Positions 53,020 to 63,400 of a stretch of DNA of 64,000 bases are shown in pieces (the first letter of the stretch is position 1; every line of letters starts with the position of its first letter). The position numbers and the translations under genes were made by a program. Source of the DNA: Bradyrhizobium sp. AUGA SZCCT0158 (lineage in GTDB: Bacteria; Pseudomonadota; Alphaproteobacteria; Rhizobiales; Xanthobacteraceae). The notes under the pieces were generated by a model that worked only from the letters and a program-made list of their open reading frames with translations, was not told the DNA's origin and did no database searches. The stretch spans positions 243,027-307,026 of the forward strand of contig NZ_JAFCME010000007.1 in the NCBI RefSeq assembly GCF_018130065.1, read 5' to 3'.

Positions 53020-54318
53020 GTGCGCGTTCAGCACCGCCATATCATCTACATACAGGGGTACGATCCGCGCGGATTGGCGCAATACTATCGCATGTTCCGT
53101 ACCGAACTGCGGAAATTCGGCCGGCTGTACCAGCTTTCCGCCACCATCAGCCGGCCCAAGGTAGCAGCCGACGACGAGATGGCGTCCTGGACCATCGAGA
53201 CCAAGGCGGACGACTGGCAGACCCGTACCAGCTACGACTTCCTGCGCTTCGAAGACTTCATCCAGCGCGACCTCGCCTCGCCGATCTGGCGCACGGTTCT
53301 CAACGCGGTCTGGATCTATTGGCGGCTGGTGTTCAACGGCACGCTCGCGCGCTTCACACGTGCGAACTGGCGTTTCGCGGCCTTCATCACCTACCCGCAT
53401 TTCGTGCTGCTGCTGGAAGCCCTGGGCTCGGCCGGCATCGCCTTCGTATTCATGAAGGGCCTCGATGCGCTGGGTATCCCGGCGCCCTTCAGCATTGCCG
53501 CTTCGATCGCGATATTCGTGGCACTGCTTGGCATCCTGCTGAAATACACCGAAAACAGCACTTACGTGCTCTATCTGCTGTCCGACTGGATCTGGACCTG
53601 GGACTTTGCGCACCGCGCCCGCCCCGACTGGGACCAGCGCCTCGACCGCTTCGCGCAGCACCTCGTCAATGTGGCGCATTCGAGTGACGCCGAAGAGATC
53701 GTCGTTGTCGGCCACAGTTCCGGATCATTCCTGGGCACCGAAATGCTGGCGCGCGCGCTCAAGCTCGACCCCGCACTGGGACGTCACGGTCCGCGCATCG
53801 TACTGCTGACGATCGGCGGCAATTTACCAATCATCGGCTTCCACGCGGCGGCGAAGGATTTCCGCGAGCATCTGCGCCAGCTCGCCGTCGAGCCGTCGAT
53901 CGACTGGATCGACTGCCAGGCACGCAAGGACGTGATGAACTTCTACCAGTTCGATCCGATCAAGAGCCACGGCATCGAGGTCGGCACCATCAGGCGCAAT
54001 CCCACCATCGTGGCGGTGCGTTTCCGCGACATCGTCCGGGCCGACCATTACGAGACTTTCCGCTGGCAGTTCTTCCGGGTCCATTTCCAGTTCGTGATGG
54101 CCAACGAACAGCCCGACGCCTACGATTTCTTCATGATCGTCTGCGGACCGATCCCCCTGAGCGCGCGCATGGCCGTTCCGGATGCCGCGTTGGCGGTTGC
54201 AACCGGCGATCCGGCTGCGCGCGAATGGGCCTGGAAACGGATCGAAACCGCCAGGGCCGGCGCGCCGGATGCCAACGATTTAGGCGGCATGGAACCTTCC
54301 GCCCGCCGGAGCGGTTAA
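53020..54318 (+). CDS. Membrane-anchored alpha/beta-hydrolase-like protein of unknown function
   Basis: 432 aa, GTG start with GGGGACA upstream. The first strand HIIYIQGYDPRG (residues 7-18) looks like the oxyanion loop of alpha/beta hydrolases. Two hydrophobic segments (about 118-148 and 155-175) are inserted before the nucleophile elbow VVVGHSSGSFLGTEML (Ser at about 234). Later candidates for Asp and His are in DWIDCQARKDV and RADHYETF. It is conserved between xseB and dxs in this neighbourhood. A lipase or esterase at the inner membrane is an inference. Confidence 0.75.
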   Translation: MRVQHRHIIYIQGYDPRGLAQYYRMFRTELRKFGRLYQLSATISRPKVAADDEMASWTIETKADDWQTRTSYDFLRFEDFIQRDLASPIWRTVLNAVWIYWRLVFNGTLARFTRANWRFAAFITYPHFVLLLEALGSAGIAFVFMKGLDALGIPAPFSIAASIAIFVALLGILLKYTENSTYVLYLLSDWIWTWDFAHRARPDWDQRLDRFAQHLVNVAHSSDAEEIVVVGHSSGSFLGTEMLARALKLDPALGRHGPRIVLLTIGGNLPIIGFHAAAKDFREHLRQLAVEPSIDWIDCQARKDVMNFYQFDPIKSHGIEVGTIRRNPTIVAVRFRDIVRADHYETFRWQFFRVHFQFVMANEQPDAYDFFMIVCGPIPLSARMAVPDAALAVATGDPAAREWAWKRIETARAGAPDANDLGGMEPSARRSG

Positions 54319-54505
54319 AAAATCGAGGTTTTTGAACCGAACGGCCGGGAACCCTGACCTAGCAGCGGGTTGGCTTTGGCCGCCGCTTTGGTGTAAAGCT
54401 TGCAATTCTATGGGCTGTGGAGAGCGGGTCTGCCGGTCATTTCCGACGGAAGCAAGTTCTTCAAATGGCTGAAGAAACTGACCGGGAAGGGTTAAACGGA
54501 CCAGC

Positions 54506-54520
54506 GTGATGTAGATCACA
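54506..54520. promoter_or_regulatory. CRP/FNR-like palindrome upstream of dxs
   Basis: GTGA-TGTAGA-TCACA fits the CRP-type half-site spacing (GTGA-N6-TCAC). It lies about 150 bases upstream of dxs in a 350-bp gap (54319-54668) where I see no gene. A single match of this kind is weak evidence. Confidence 0.35.
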
Positions 54521-54668
54521 TGGCTCGATCCGGAGTGTATCTTGGCTTTCAAATCAGAAATCGGCCTGCCGAGATGGCACCCGGGCTCTGGATTTTCGCT
54601 GCGCGGTTAACGCGCAATCCATCTCGCGTCGGACCATTCGCTCCGACATGCAAAATTGGAATATCGCT

Positions 54669-56594
54669 GTGACCGAATTTAGTAAGACGCCCCTTCTCGA
54701 TACCATCCGCACCCCCGATGACCTTCGCAAGCTCAAGATCGAGCAGGTCCAGCAGGTTGCCGACGAGCTCCGCCAGGAAACCATCGACGCGGTTTCGGTG
54801 ACCGGCGGGCACTTCGGCGCCGGCCTCGGCGTCGTCGAACTGACCACGGCCATCCATTACGTCTTCGATACTCCCCGTGACCGCCTGATCTGGGACGTCG
54901 GCCACCAGGCCTATCCGCACAAGATCCTCACCGGCCGCCGTGATCGGATCCGCACGCTGCGCACCGCCGGCGGTCTGTCCGGCTTCACCAAGCGCAGCGA
55001 GAGCGACTACGATCCATTCGGCGCCGCGCACTCCTCGACCTCGATTTCGGCCGGCCTTGGCATGGCCGTGGCGCGCGACCTCTCCGGCGGCAAGAACAAC
55101 ATTATCGCCGTGATCGGTGACGGCTCGATGTCAGCAGGCATGGCCTATGAGGCGATGAACAATGCGGGCGCCATGAACTCGCGCCTGATCGTGATCCTCA
55201 ACGACAACGACATGTCGATTGCGCCCCCGGTTGGGGCGATGAGCGCGTATCTGTCGCGACTCTACTCGGGCAAGACCTACCGCACGCTGCGCGAGGCGGC
55301 AAAGCAGATCAACAAGCGCCTGCCGAAGATCATCGCCAACCGCGCCAACCGCGTCGAGGAATATTCCCGCGGCTTCATGATGGACGGCGGCACGCTGTTC
55401 GAGGAACTCGGCTTCTACTATGTCGGTCCGATTGACGGTCACAACCTCGACCATCTGCTGCCGGTGCTGAAGAACGTCCGCGACATGGAGACCGGCCCGA
55501 TCCTGGTTCATGTCGTGACGCAGAAAGGCAAGGGCTATGGCCCGGCCGAAGCCTCCGCCGACAAATACCACGCCGTCGTCAAGTTCGACGTTGCCACCGG
55601 CGCGCAGGCCAAGGCCAAGCCGAACGCGCCCGCCTACCAGAACGTATTCGGCCAGAGCCTCGTTAAGGAAGCCGAGAAGGACGACAAGATCGTCGCTATC
55701 ACTGCGGCGATGCCGTCGGGCACCGGCGTCGATATCTTCAACAAGGCTTTCCCCAACCGCACTTTCGACGTCGGTATCGCCGAGCAGCACGCGGTGACGT
55801 TCGCGGCCGGCCTCGCCACCGAAGGTTACAAGCCGTTCTGTGCGATCTACTCGACGTTCCTGCAGCGCGGCTATGACCAGGTGGTCCACGACGTGGCGAT
55901 CCAGAGCCTGCCGGTTCGTTTCGCGATCGATCGCGCCGGTCTCGTTGGCGCCGACGGCGCCACCCATGCCGGCTCGTTCGACAACGCCTATCTCGGCTGT
56001 CTGCCGAACTTCGTGATCATGGCCGCTTCCGATGAAGCCGAACTGGTTCACATGGTCGCCACGCAGGTTGCGATCAATGACCGTCCGAGCGCGGTGCGCT
56101 ATCCGCGCGGCGAAGGCCGCGGCGTCGAGATGCCCGAAGTCGGCATTCCCCTCGAAATCGGCAAGGGCCGCATCGTCCGCCAGGGCAGCAAGATCGCGCT
56201 GTTGTCGTTCGGCACGCGCATGGCCGAATGCGAAAAGGCCGCCGACGAACTCGCAGCGCACGGCCTTTCCACCACGATTGCCGACGCCCGCTTCATGAAG
56301 CCGCTGGATGTCGATCTGGTGCTGAAGCTGGCGCGCGAGCACGAAGTGCTGCTCACGATCGAGGAAGGCTCGATCGGCGGCTTCGGCTCGCACGTCATGC
56401 AGACGTTGTCCGACAACGGTATGCTTGACGGTGGACTGCGGATGCGCGCGATGATCCTGCCCGACGAGTTCATCGACCATAACTCGCCGAACGCGATGTA
56501 TGCCTATGCCGGCCTCGACGCCAAGGGCATCGTGGCCAAGGTGTTCGAGGCGCTCGGCAAGGATTACAAGGCCGAGACGGTCAAGCTCGCCTGA
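54669..56594 (+). CDS. dxs: 1-deoxy-D-xylulose-5-phosphate synthase
   Basis: 641 aa if started at GTG 54669 ([20 protein letters not shown], the usual start in this family); ATG 54648 would add seven residues. The TPP-binding motif [18 protein letters not shown] with LNDNDMSI, the substrate/cofactor boxes [13 protein letters not shown] and [10 protein letters not shown], and the activating Glu in [16 protein letters not shown] are all present. It condenses pyruvate and glyceraldehyde 3-phosphate, the first step of the MEP isoprenoid pathway. Length is normal. Confidence 0.97.
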   Translation: MTEFSKTPLLDTIRTPDDLRKLKIEQVQQVADELRQETIDAVSVTGGHFGAGLGVVELTTAIHYVFDTPRDRLIWDVGHQAYPHKILTGRRDRIRTLRTAGGLSGFTKRSESDYDPFGAAHSSTSISAGLGMAVARDLSGGKNNIIAVIGDGSMSAGMAYEAMNNAGAMNSRLIVILNDNDMSIAPPVGAMSAYLSRLYSGKTYRTLREAAKQINKRLPKIIANRANRVEEYSRGFMMDGGTLFEELGFYYVGPIDGHNLDHLLPVLKNVRDMETGPILVHVVTQKGKGYGPAEASADKYHAVVKFDVATGAQAKAKPNAPAYQNVFGQSLVKEAEKDDKIVAITAAMPSGTGVDIFNKAFPNRTFDVGIAEQHAVTFAAGLATEGYKPFCAIYSTFLQRGYDQVVHDVAIQSLPVRFAIDRAGLVGADGATHAGSFDNAYLGCLPNFVIMAASDEAELVHMVATQVAINDRPSAVRYPRGEGRGVEMPEVGIPLEIGKGRIVRQGSKIALLSFGTRMAECEKAADELAAHGLSTTIADARFMKPLDVDLVLKLAREHEVLLTIEEGSIGGFGSHVMQTLSDNGMLDGGLRMRAMILPDEFIDHNSPNAMYAYAGLDAKGIVAKVFEALGKDYKAETVKLA

Positions 56595-56624
56595 GATTGC
56601 ATGGCGTTTTCAGGCGAAGGCCTG

Positions 56625-56643
56625 CCCCGGATTTGATCCGGGG
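56625..56643. terminator. Hairpin after dxs
   Basis: CCCCGGAT-TTG-ATCCGGGG is a perfect 8-bp stem 31 bases after the dxs stop. There is no T run. The motif is also common as an intergenic repeat in rhizobia, so terminator activity is uncertain. Confidence 0.45.
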
Positions 56644-56693
56644 TGGGAACCGGTTCGCGTCAAGAAAACGCGTCTGAAATACCCGGTGATCCC

Positions 56694-57257
56694 ATGAAGA
56701 TCTATCTGGCAGGCCCCGATGTATTCCTGCCAGACGCGATCGAGATCGGACGGCGCAAGGCCGAAATCTGCGCCCGCCAAGGCCTGACCGGACTTTATCC
56801 GCTCGATAATCTCGTCGACCTGTCGGCCAGCGACGCTTCGCTTAGGATCTTCAAGGCCAATGAAGCGATGATGGATGCGGCGGATGCCATTATTGCCAAT
56901 TTGACGCCATTTCGGGGCCCCAGTGCCGACGCCGGTACGGTCTATGAACTCGGCTATGCGGCGGGTCGCGGCAAATTCTGTCTCGCCTACAGCAACGACC
57001 CGACTGTCTATCGCGATCGCGTCGCGCGAATGTGCGACGTGACGACATCTGCCGACGGGCGGCTCGTCGATCCGGAGGGGCTTACGGTGGAAGATTTCGG
57101 CTGGCCGGATAATCTCATGATGATTCATGCGCTCGATCTGCACGGTTGCCCGCTGGTGACACCGCGTCAGCTGTCTGCGGATGTCTGGCACGACCTCACC
57201 GCGTTCGAGGCCTGCGTCGAATTGGCGGTGGATCACGTCAAAGGTAAATCGAGCTGA
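56694..57257 (+). CDS. Nucleoside 2-deoxyribosyltransferase-like protein
   Basis: 187 aa, start ATG 56694 (MKIYLAGPDVFLPDAIEIGR). The family motif YLAGPDVF opens the flavodoxin-like fold, DAADAIIANLTPFRGPSADA carries the conserved Asp, and GTVYELGYAAGRGK holds the catalytic Glu. Members exchange bases between deoxyribonucleosides or hydrolyse nucleotide N-glycosidic bonds. It precedes tlyA by 3 bases, so the two form an operon, perhaps linked to nucleotide sanitation. Confidence 0.85.
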   Translation: MKIYLAGPDVFLPDAIEIGRRKAEICARQGLTGLYPLDNLVDLSASDASLRIFKANEAMMDAADAIIANLTPFRGPSADAGTVYELGYAAGRGKFCLAYSNDPTVYRDRVARMCDVTTSADGRLVDPEGLTVEDFGWPDNLMMIHALDLHGCPLVTPRQLSADVWHDLTAFEACVELAVDHVKGKSS

Positions 57258-57260
57258 AAA

Positions 57261-58016
57261 TTGGCTGACACGCACGACAACAAGACTGCTTCCCGCAAGC
57301 GCGCGGACGTGCTGCTGGTCGAACGCGGCCTGTTCGAAAGCCGGGCTCGCGCCCGCGCCGCGATCGAGGCCGGCGGCGTAACGGCCGACGGCAAACCGGT
57401 CGCGAAGGCGTCCGACCTGATCGCCGCCGACGCCAATCTCGCCGGGCAACCCGCGCATCCCTATGTCTCGCGCGGCGGCGTCAAGCTGGCGGGCGCGCTG
57501 GAACAATATCCGATCGAAATCGAAGACCATGTCTGCCTCGACGTCGGCGCATCGACCGGCGGCTTCACCGAGGTGTTGCTCGCGAACGGCGCCAGCCTCG
57601 TGTTCGCGATCGATGTCGGCCACGGCCAGCTGCATCCCTCGCTGCAGGGCCATCCCAGGATCGTTTCGATGGAAGCGACCGATATTCGCGCCTTCGAAGG
57701 CAAGCGCCTGCCCGCACGACCCGACATCGTCGTGATCGACGTCAGCTTCATCTCGCTGAAGGCGGTGCTGCCGGTGGCGCTGTCGCTGGCGGCCGCCCCC
57801 ATGCATCTGCTGGCGCTGATCAAGCCGCAGTTCGAGGCGGCACGAAAGCACTCCAAGCGCGGTATCATCCGCAATGCGATGGTGCATCAGGAAATTTGCG
57901 ACGACATCGCGGCATTCGCGACCTCGCAGGGCTGCACCGACATCCAGGTATTTCCATCCTCGATCACCGGCGGCGACGGCAACTTCGAATTCTTCCTCGG
58001 TGCGCGCCGTGGCTGA
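57261..58016 (+). CDS. tlyA: TlyA-family rRNA methyltransferase
   Basis: 251 aa with a TTG start. The N-terminal S4 RNA-binding domain is [28 protein letters not shown]. The FtsJ-type methyltransferase follows: [14 protein letters not shown] (first Lys), [20 protein letters not shown] (SAM motif), [16 protein letters not shown] (Asp) and [10 protein letters not shown] (second Lys). TlyA 2'-O-methylates cytidines in 16S and 23S rRNA. The ORF overlaps the next gene by 8 bases. Confidence 0.92.
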   Translation: MADTHDNKTASRKRADVLLVERGLFESRARARAAIEAGGVTADGKPVAKASDLIAADANLAGQPAHPYVSRGGVKLAGALEQYPIEIEDHVCLDVGASTGGFTEVLLANGASLVFAIDVGHGQLHPSLQGHPRIVSMEATDIRAFEGKRLPARPDIVVIDVSFISLKAVLPVALSLAAAPMHLLALIKPQFEAARKHSKRGIIRNAMVHQEICDDIAAFATSQGCTDIQVFPSSITGGDGNFEFFLGARRG

Positions 58017-59262
58017 AGCCGAACAACTTGTCATCGACCATGTCGGCCACCGCGGTGACGGCGTCGTCACGGCCGGCGGCATCAGCGTCTACGTGCCCTA
58101 CGCGCTCGGCACCGAAACCGTCGAGGTCGAGCACGTGCCGGGTCATCCGGACCGCCGACGCCTGATCAAGGTCGAACGCGCCAGCGCGGCGCGCATAGCA
58201 CCCTTCTGTCCGCATTTCGGCGCCTGCGGCGGCTGCGCCATCCAGCATTGGGACGCTGCGCCCTATCGCGCCTGGAAACGGGAAATCGTGGTCACGACGC
58301 TGGCGCAAGCCGGGATTGCTTGCGACGTCGCCCCCCTGATCGACGCCCATGGCCTTGGCCGACGCCGCATCACCTTGCACGCGCGGATGGGTACGCATGA
58401 AGTGCTCAAGGTTGGCTTTGCGGCGGCCGGTTCGCACGACATCATCCCGATCGACCGTTGCCCGATCCTCGACCCGCATCTGGACGGCGCGCTTGAGGCC
58501 GCCTGGGCGATCGCTGAACCGCTGATCTCGGTTGGAAAGCCGCTCGACATTCAGATCACGGCCACCAGCAGCGGCCTCGATGTCGACGTGCGTGGCTCCG
58601 GCGCGCTTGCGACAGCGCTGATCACAAGATTGTCTGATGTCGCCGAGCGGCACAAGCTGGCGCGGTTGACGCGCCATGGCGAACTGGTGCTGATGCGAAC
58701 GCCGCCGGTCGTCAGCATCGGTGCCGCCCAGCTAGCCCTGCCGCCCGGGTCGTTCCTGCAGGCGACCGTGGCCGGCGAGGAAGCGCTCGCAGCATTGGTC
58801 GCCGGCCACTGCAAGCGCGCCAAGCATATCGCCGACCTGTTTTGCGGCGTCGGCCCGTTCGCGCTTCGCCTCGCCACCAGATCGCGGATCACCGCCTTCG
58901 ACAGCGACGCAAATGCGGTAGCAGCTTTGCAGAAGGCCGCGACATCGACGTCGGGGCTGAAGCCGGTCAAGGCCGAGGCGCGCGATCTGTTCCGCCGGCC
59001 GCTGATGCCGCAGGAACTGCGCGATTACGATGCGATCGTGTTCGATCCGCCACGGCAGGGCGCGCAGGCGCAGGTGACGCAGCTCGCGGCGAGCAAAATC
59101 CCGACAGTGGTGGCGGTGTCCTGCAACGTCACGAGCTTCGCGCGCGATGCCAGAATCCTGATCGACGGCGGCTACACGATCGAGAGCGTGACGCCGGTCG
59201 ACCAGTTTCGTCACACGCCGCATATCGAGCTGGTGGCGCGCTTCGTGCGGAAAAAATCGTAG
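58009..59262 (+). CDS. TrmA/RumA-family class I SAM-dependent RNA (uracil-5-)methyltransferase
   Basis: 417 aa, GTG start 58009 (GTG 58000 is the alternative), overlapping tlyA. A TRAM-like region ([20 protein letters not shown]) precedes the 4Fe-4S cysteines in [15 protein letters not shown], with the fourth Cys in DRCPIL. The methyltransferase has [26 protein letters not shown] and the catalytic Cys in [13 protein letters not shown]. Which rRNA or tRNA uridine is modified (RlmC/RlmD/TrmA-like) cannot be told from motifs. The stop codon lies in a palindromic repeat. Confidence 0.9.
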   Translation: MAEAEQLVIDHVGHRGDGVVTAGGISVYVPYALGTETVEVEHVPGHPDRRRLIKVERASAARIAPFCPHFGACGGCAIQHWDAAPYRAWKREIVVTTLAQAGIACDVAPLIDAHGLGRRRITLHARMGTHEVLKVGFAAAGSHDIIPIDRCPILDPHLDGALEAAWAIAEPLISVGKPLDIQITATSSGLDVDVRGSGALATALITRLSDVAERHKLARLTRHGELVLMRTPPVVSIGAAQLALPPGSFLQATVAGEEALAALVAGHCKRAKHIADLFCGVGPFALRLATRSRITAFDSDANAVAALQKAATSTSGLKPVKAEARDLFRRPLMPQELRDYDAIVFDPPRQGAQAQVTQLAASKIPTVVAVSCNVTSFARDARILIDGGYTIESVTPVDQFRHTPHIELVARFVRKKS

Positions 59263-59342
59263 GATGGGTTGAGCGAAGAAAAACCCATCGACCGCCGTTG
59301 CAGTAGCGATGATGGGTATCGCTTCGCTCCACCCATCCTACG
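59258..59342. repeat. Palindromic repeat family 1, copy 3
   Basis: CGTAGGATGGGTTGAGCGAA to CCACCCATCCTACG, with long complementary ends. It contains the last codons of the RNA methyltransferase gene and ends 4 bases before the stop codon of the convergent DUF1194 gene, so it likely serves as bidirectional terminator. Confidence 0.75.
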
Positions 59343-59345
59343 ACG

Positions 59346-60215
59346 TCACCGCCCCCAGCGGTCCTGCCAGATCTTCTCACCGATCAGGCAATTGACCCGC
59401 GGCTCCTTCTCCTTGGCTGCAACCGGCACCACCGGCCGTTCCGGCGTGCGGCCCGCGATTTCGAGCAATAATTTGGTCCGGATCGCTTCCTTGAATTTCT
59501 CGCGCTCCTTGATCGTCACCACGAACGAGCCGGGCCCCCCGATCACGCAATCCTCATAGTAGGCATCGAGATTGTCGATATCCATGGTGGAATAGGACGG
59601 CTCCTTCACCATGATCGGCAGACCATTGATGACGACCCCCTTCTCCAGTGCGGCATCGCGGGCGACGACGACCGGACCACCGTTGTTGTTCGGACCGTCG
59701 CCGGAAATATCGATCACGCGCCGCAACCCGCGATGCGGATTCTCGTCGAACAGCGGCATGGCGAAATTGATCGCACCCGATATCGAGGTGCGCGACGCCC
59801 GGCGGATCGGGGTCTTCATGATCTCGTTGGCAACGGCATCCGCCGTTTCCGGACCATCGATCAATCGCCACGGAATGATGATCTTCTGGTCCGTGGAAGC
59901 CGCCCACTCGAAATAGGTCACCGCGATCTTGCCGTGCGGGCCGGTCTTCAGCGCTTGCAGGAACTCCTTGGAGACGATGGCCTGGGCGTACCCCTCGCGC
60001 TGGATCGCCAGCTCATCCATGTCCATCGAATAGGAGACGTCGACGGCGAGGACCAGTTCGACATCGACGGTCGGGTTGGCTGCTTTGTCCGCCAATTGAA
60101 GGCCTGGCGGATGGCCAAGTTGGTTCCTTGTGCCCGGCGCGGCGACCCCCGCGACATCGCCACCGGCGAGTACGCCTGCCACAAGCACAGCTCCGATCGA
60201 GACATACCAGCGCAT
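59346..60215 (-). CDS. DUF1194 (von Willebrand factor A-like) secreted protein
   Basis: 289 aa, start ATG 60215 with GGGAGGG upstream. A signal peptide (MRWYVSIGAVLVAGVLAG) is followed by a vWA domain with an intact MIDAS start, VLAVDVSYSMDMDE (DxSxS), and later RRASRTSISGAINFAMP (Thr) and VIDISGDGPNNNGG (Asp). DUF1194 proteins of alphaproteobacteria are of unknown role; metal-dependent ligand binding in the periplasm is probable. It converges with the RNA methyltransferase gene. Confidence 0.87.
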   Translation of the reverse strand: MRWYVSIGAVLVAGVLAGGDVAGVAAPGTRNQLGHPPGLQLADKAANPTVDVELVLAVDVSYSMDMDELAIQREGYAQAIVSKEFLQALKTGPHGKIAVTYFEWAASTDQKIIIPWRLIDGPETADAVANEIMKTPIRRASRTSISGAINFAMPLFDENPHRGLRRVIDISGDGPNNNGGPVVVARDAALEKGVVINGLPIMVKEPSYSTMDIDNLDAYYEDCVIGGPGSFVVTIKEREKFKEAIRTKLLLEIAGRTPERPVVPVAAKEKEPRVNCLIGEKIWQDRWGR

Positions 60216-60466
60216 CGCTGCCCTCCCGTCGACTGGCGACAATGGTGACACGCAAATTGCGCCGCGCAAAGGGCAGATATCATCTGTCCTTCACATTTGG
60301 GTTAGCTCTCCACTGCCTCGATTCGAGGCAAGCGTTGCCGCGCCTCGATTCGCGATGGTGAGGATCAGTCACAGAGCGAAGCAATACCGTGATCTCCGAT
60401 TGAACAAATCCGGCATTCACCGCGACAGAAGGGGCGTGCGGCGACCAGGCCGCAGATGGCGTGGAC

Positions 60467-61780
60467 ATGGACATACCCCCGAAACGTCCCGAAATTGCGC
60501 GTCGGCGAATGTCGCCGCGCGCGGTCGTGCCGTCGGTCCTGCTGTTTTCCACGCTCGCCGTCGCGGCGGCGCTGTTGTTGCCACCGAAATTGTCGGGCGC
60601 GGCGCAGCCCGAGGCTGCGCCAGCGGAACCGGCGCTGAATTCGGCCAATGCCGGCGAGCTCTGTCTGCGCCTTTCCGAAAATCCCAAGGGCTACATGAGC
60701 GACGAGGCGCTGCGCCGCTGGACATTGCGGAGCGAGAGCTGCACCCTGGCATTGGTCAATGAGCCCGAAAATACCCATTTCAAGGTCGCGGTGGCACGGT
60801 CGATGCCCTACGCAAGGAAGGTCGAGGCGCTGGCCCTGCTGCGCGAGGCCGCCGCACAAGGCAACGCCGAGGCCTATTACGAACTCTATGAGCATCACAA
60901 ATCCTGGGACCGCGGCGACCTCGACAAGGTGCCGATGGTGACGCGCGCCGAGGCCGATCAGTCGCTGCGCAAGGCGGCCGAACTCGGACATGCCTTTTCC
61001 ACGCAGATGCTCGCGATCCTGCTGGACCGTGGTTCTACGGTGAAACGCGATCCGGTTGCCGCGCGGTACTGGGCCGAGCGTGCGGTCGCCAACCCGGCGA
61101 AAGACGCGAGCAAGGCCGACCTGCTGGTGCTGCTCGGCCGCTTGCTGGTGACGTCGGACAGGCCGGACGAACGCGCCCGCGGCATCGACATCCTCGAGCG
61201 AATGGCAGCGGCCGGCGCGTTCGGCGCCAGGCGCGAGCTGGCGATCGCCATCCGCAAGGACGACCCGGTTCGCGCGCGCACGCTGCTCGAAGAGTCGCTG
61301 CGGCCCGATCCCGGCGGTGCGCCGCCACCGCTGGCCGAAATGCTGATTGCCGGTGAAGGCGGCCCCGCCGATCCCAGGCGCGCCCTTGCTTTGCTCACGG
61401 CACGCACCGACACGACAGGCGTCAAGGGCGTGCTGGGACGGCTCTATCTCGAAGGCAAGGTGGTGCCCCGCGACGTCCAGCAGGCGGCGAACCTGCTCGA
61501 CCAGGCCGGCGTTTGGGACCTCGACGCGCGCATCGACGTGGTGCGCATCCTCGCAGGCAACCCCGAAGTCCGGATCAAGAATCCCAGACATCTGCTCTAT
61601 TACGCCACCGAGGCCGCGGAACTCGACGAACCCGGCGCGATGGCCGCGCTGATCGACCTGAAACTGTCGCAGAACGCCCAGTTTCAGGACCGGCCCGGAG
61701 CCTGTAAACTGATCGAGACGGCCGTCAGCCGCGGCGATCAGAGCATGACGCAGCGCCTGGCGGATTGCCGCGCCGGCTGA
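60467..61780 (+). CDS. Sel1-like repeat membrane protein
   Basis: 437 aa from ATG 60467 (GTG 60461 adds two residues). There is a basic N-terminus and one membrane segment (VVPSVLLFSTLAVAAALLLP), then an extracytoplasmic helical part with TPR/Sel1-like units: EALALLREAAAQGNAEAYYEL, DQSLRKAAELGHAFSTQMLA, then ARYWAERAVANPAKDASKAD and VLGRLYLEGKVVPRDVQQA. Such repeats bind proteins. It is divergent from the DUF1194 gene with a 251-bp gap, and 39 bp before clpS. Confidence 0.8.
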   Translation: MDIPPKRPEIARRRMSPRAVVPSVLLFSTLAVAAALLLPPKLSGAAQPEAAPAEPALNSANAGELCLRLSENPKGYMSDEALRRWTLRSESCTLALVNEPENTHFKVAVARSMPYARKVEALALLREAAAQGNAEAYYELYEHHKSWDRGDLDKVPMVTRAEADQSLRKAAELGHAFSTQMLAILLDRGSTVKRDPVAARYWAERAVANPAKDASKADLLVLLGRLLVTSDRPDERARGIDILERMAAAGAFGARRELAIAIRKDDPVRARTLLEESLRPDPGGAPPPLAEMLIAGEGGPADPRRALALLTARTDTTGVKGVLGRLYLEGKVVPRDVQQAANLLDQAGVWDLDARIDVVRILAGNPEVRIKNPRHLLYYATEAAELDEPGAMAALIDLKLSQNAQFQDRPGACKLIETAVSRGDQSMTQRLADCRAG

Positions 61781-61819
61781 CAACGGCGCGGAGCTGTTTT
61801 GCTTGGAGCCGCCACAGGA

Positions 61820-62125
61820 ATGATCGATACCGTCGCCAAGCCAAAGACAAAGGTCAAAACCCAGACCGAACGGCCGCGCCTGCACAAGGTCATTCTCGTC
61901 AACGACGATTACACCCCGCGCGAATTCGTCGTCACGGTGCTGAAGGCCGAATTCCGCATGACCGAAGATCAGGCCCACAAGGTCATGATCACCGCGCACC
62001 GCCGCGGCGTGTGCGTGGTCGCCGTCTTCACCAAGGACGTCGCCGAGACCAAGGCGACCCGCGCCACCGACGCCGGCCGCGCCAAGGGCTATCCGCTGCT
62101 GTTCACCACAGAGCCCGAGGAATAG
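61820..62125 (+). CDS. clpS: ATP-dependent Clp protease adaptor
   Basis: 101 aa starting MIDTVAKPKTKVKTQTERPR. The ClpS core is present: HKVILVNDDYTPREFVVTVL (N-degron pocket with the DD and TPREFV signature) and AHKVMITAHRRGVCVVAVFTKDVAETKA. It delivers N-end-rule substrates to ClpAP. clpA does not follow; the next gene is on the other strand. Rhizobia often carry two clpS copies, so this may be the stand-alone one. Confidence 0.95.
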   Translation: MIDTVAKPKTKVKTQTERPRLHKVILVNDDYTPREFVVTVLKAEFRMTEDQAHKVMITAHRRGVCVVAVFTKDVAETKATRATDAGRAKGYPLLFTTEPEE

Positions 62126-62144
62126 CGGCACAGGTTGACTGCGG

Positions 62145-63332
62145 CTAGGCCGCCGGCGTTTCATCTGCCAGGCCAAAGACGCGCTCCGCCTTCGAGAATC
62201 CGGCGATCGGAAACTCGCCGAGATCGCTCCACCCTCCCCGGCAGATGCCGGCGAAACCTTCCGATGCCACCACCGTGCGCTGCAGACGGCTGGCGATCTT
62301 CTCCAGCCGCGCCGCCAGATTCACGGCAGGACCGATGCAGGTGAAGTCGAGCCGGTTGCCGCCGCCGATATTGCCGTAGAGAATTGGTCCGACATGCAGG
62401 GCGAGACCGAAGCGAAAACGTTCGATCGTGTCCCCGATCGCATACCGCATTGCCATCACGCTGGCCCGGGACTCACGGGCGGCTTCGAGCACCTTCGAAC
62501 ACACCTGCTGCTCGTCGCCGACATATTCGTCGATCGGAAACACGGCCAGCAATCCGTCGCCCGTATACTTCAGGACCTCGCCGTCATGGGAGCGGATCGC
62601 GGCGACCTGGCAGTCGAAATACTGGTTGAGGATGTCCACGACCGTCTCCGACGGCAGGCGGTCGGACAACGCCGTAAAGCCGCGCAGATCCGACAGCCAG
62701 ATCGCCGCATTCATCGACTCGGTATGGCCGCGGCGGATCTGCCCGGCCATGATCCGCTCGCCGGCGCGGTTGCCGACATAGGTGTCGAGCAGGCTCATGG
62801 CGGTGCGGCGCAGGCTGATGATCTCGATGTAACGCGTCAGCGGCGGGAGCACCGAATGCAATGCGTTCAATTGTTCGTCAGTAAAGCCGCCCGGCTGCCT
62901 GGTGGTCCAGCTCGAGGCGTTGATGGCGCCGTCGGTGAACGGCAGCGGCAGGGCGACATAGTCGGTGGCGCCTTCGGCTCGCATATCCTCGACAATTGGA
63001 AAACGCGCCGCGGCCTCCGGATCGTTGGTGTGAGCCCTGACCTCGCGTCCTTGCGTGAACACGATTGACAGCGGGCTGGTGTGAAATCCCGGCGTATCCT
63101 GGATGCCGAAATCGACCGTGCCGACCTCGACCTCGGCGCCGGCCTTCCAGATGAAATTGCGGCCGAAGATATCGGGATGCAGGGTCCGGATGAAAACACC
63201 GGCGCGCCACAGCGGGATGCCCGCCTTGACCAGCCTTTCGCAAACTTCCGCCATCGCCAGCGCCGGGTTCGCCGCCGACCGCGCGCCATCTACCAGCCAG
63301 TCCTTGAGTTTCTGCAATTCAGATGCGTTCAT
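62145..63332 (-). CDS. Class III adenylate/guanylate cyclase with N-terminal sensory domain
   Basis: 395 aa from ATG 63332 (MNASELQKLKDWLVDGARSA); the longer frame runs through a palindromic repeat and is rejected. The N-terminal half (1-180) is GAF/PAS-like without membrane segments. The cyclase domain carries the metal Asp residues in WLSDLRGFTALSDRLP (Asp215) and YTGDGLLAVFP (Asp259), the GNIGGGNRLDFTCIGPAVN dimer/substrate loop and NLAARLEKIA. It makes a cyclic nucleotide in the cytoplasm. The nucleotide preference is not certain. Confidence 0.88.
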   Translation of the reverse strand: MNASELQKLKDWLVDGARSAANPALAMAEVCERLVKAGIPLWRAGVFIRTLHPDIFGRNFIWKAGAEVEVGTVDFGIQDTPGFHTSPLSIVFTQGREVRAHTNDPEAAARFPIVEDMRAEGATDYVALPLPFTDGAINASSWTTRQPGGFTDEQLNALHSVLPPLTRYIEIISLRRTAMSLLDTYVGNRAGERIMAGQIRRGHTESMNAAIWLSDLRGFTALSDRLPSETVVDILNQYFDCQVAAIRSHDGEVLKYTGDGLLAVFPIDEYVGDEQQVCSKVLEAARESRASVMAMRYAIGDTIERFRFGLALHVGPILYGNIGGGNRLDFTCIGPAVNLAARLEKIASRLQRTVVASEGFAGICRGGWSDLGEFPIAGFSKAERVFGLADETPAA

Positions 63333-63400
63333 GACAGATGCATTTGTCGCGCAAGTTGCGCGCGCGTCAAGGCTGACATCGCAACCCGCCGGGGGTCCAT

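Noticed and set aside
55131..58082. Long minus-strand frames opposite dxs and opposite the deoxyribosyltransferase/tlyA genes
   Set aside because: Mirror frames of conserved housekeeping genes.
60365..62176. 603-codon minus-strand frame opposite the Sel1-like and clpS genes
   Set aside because: It covers two well-supported genes on the other strand and shows only GC-driven low-complexity residues.
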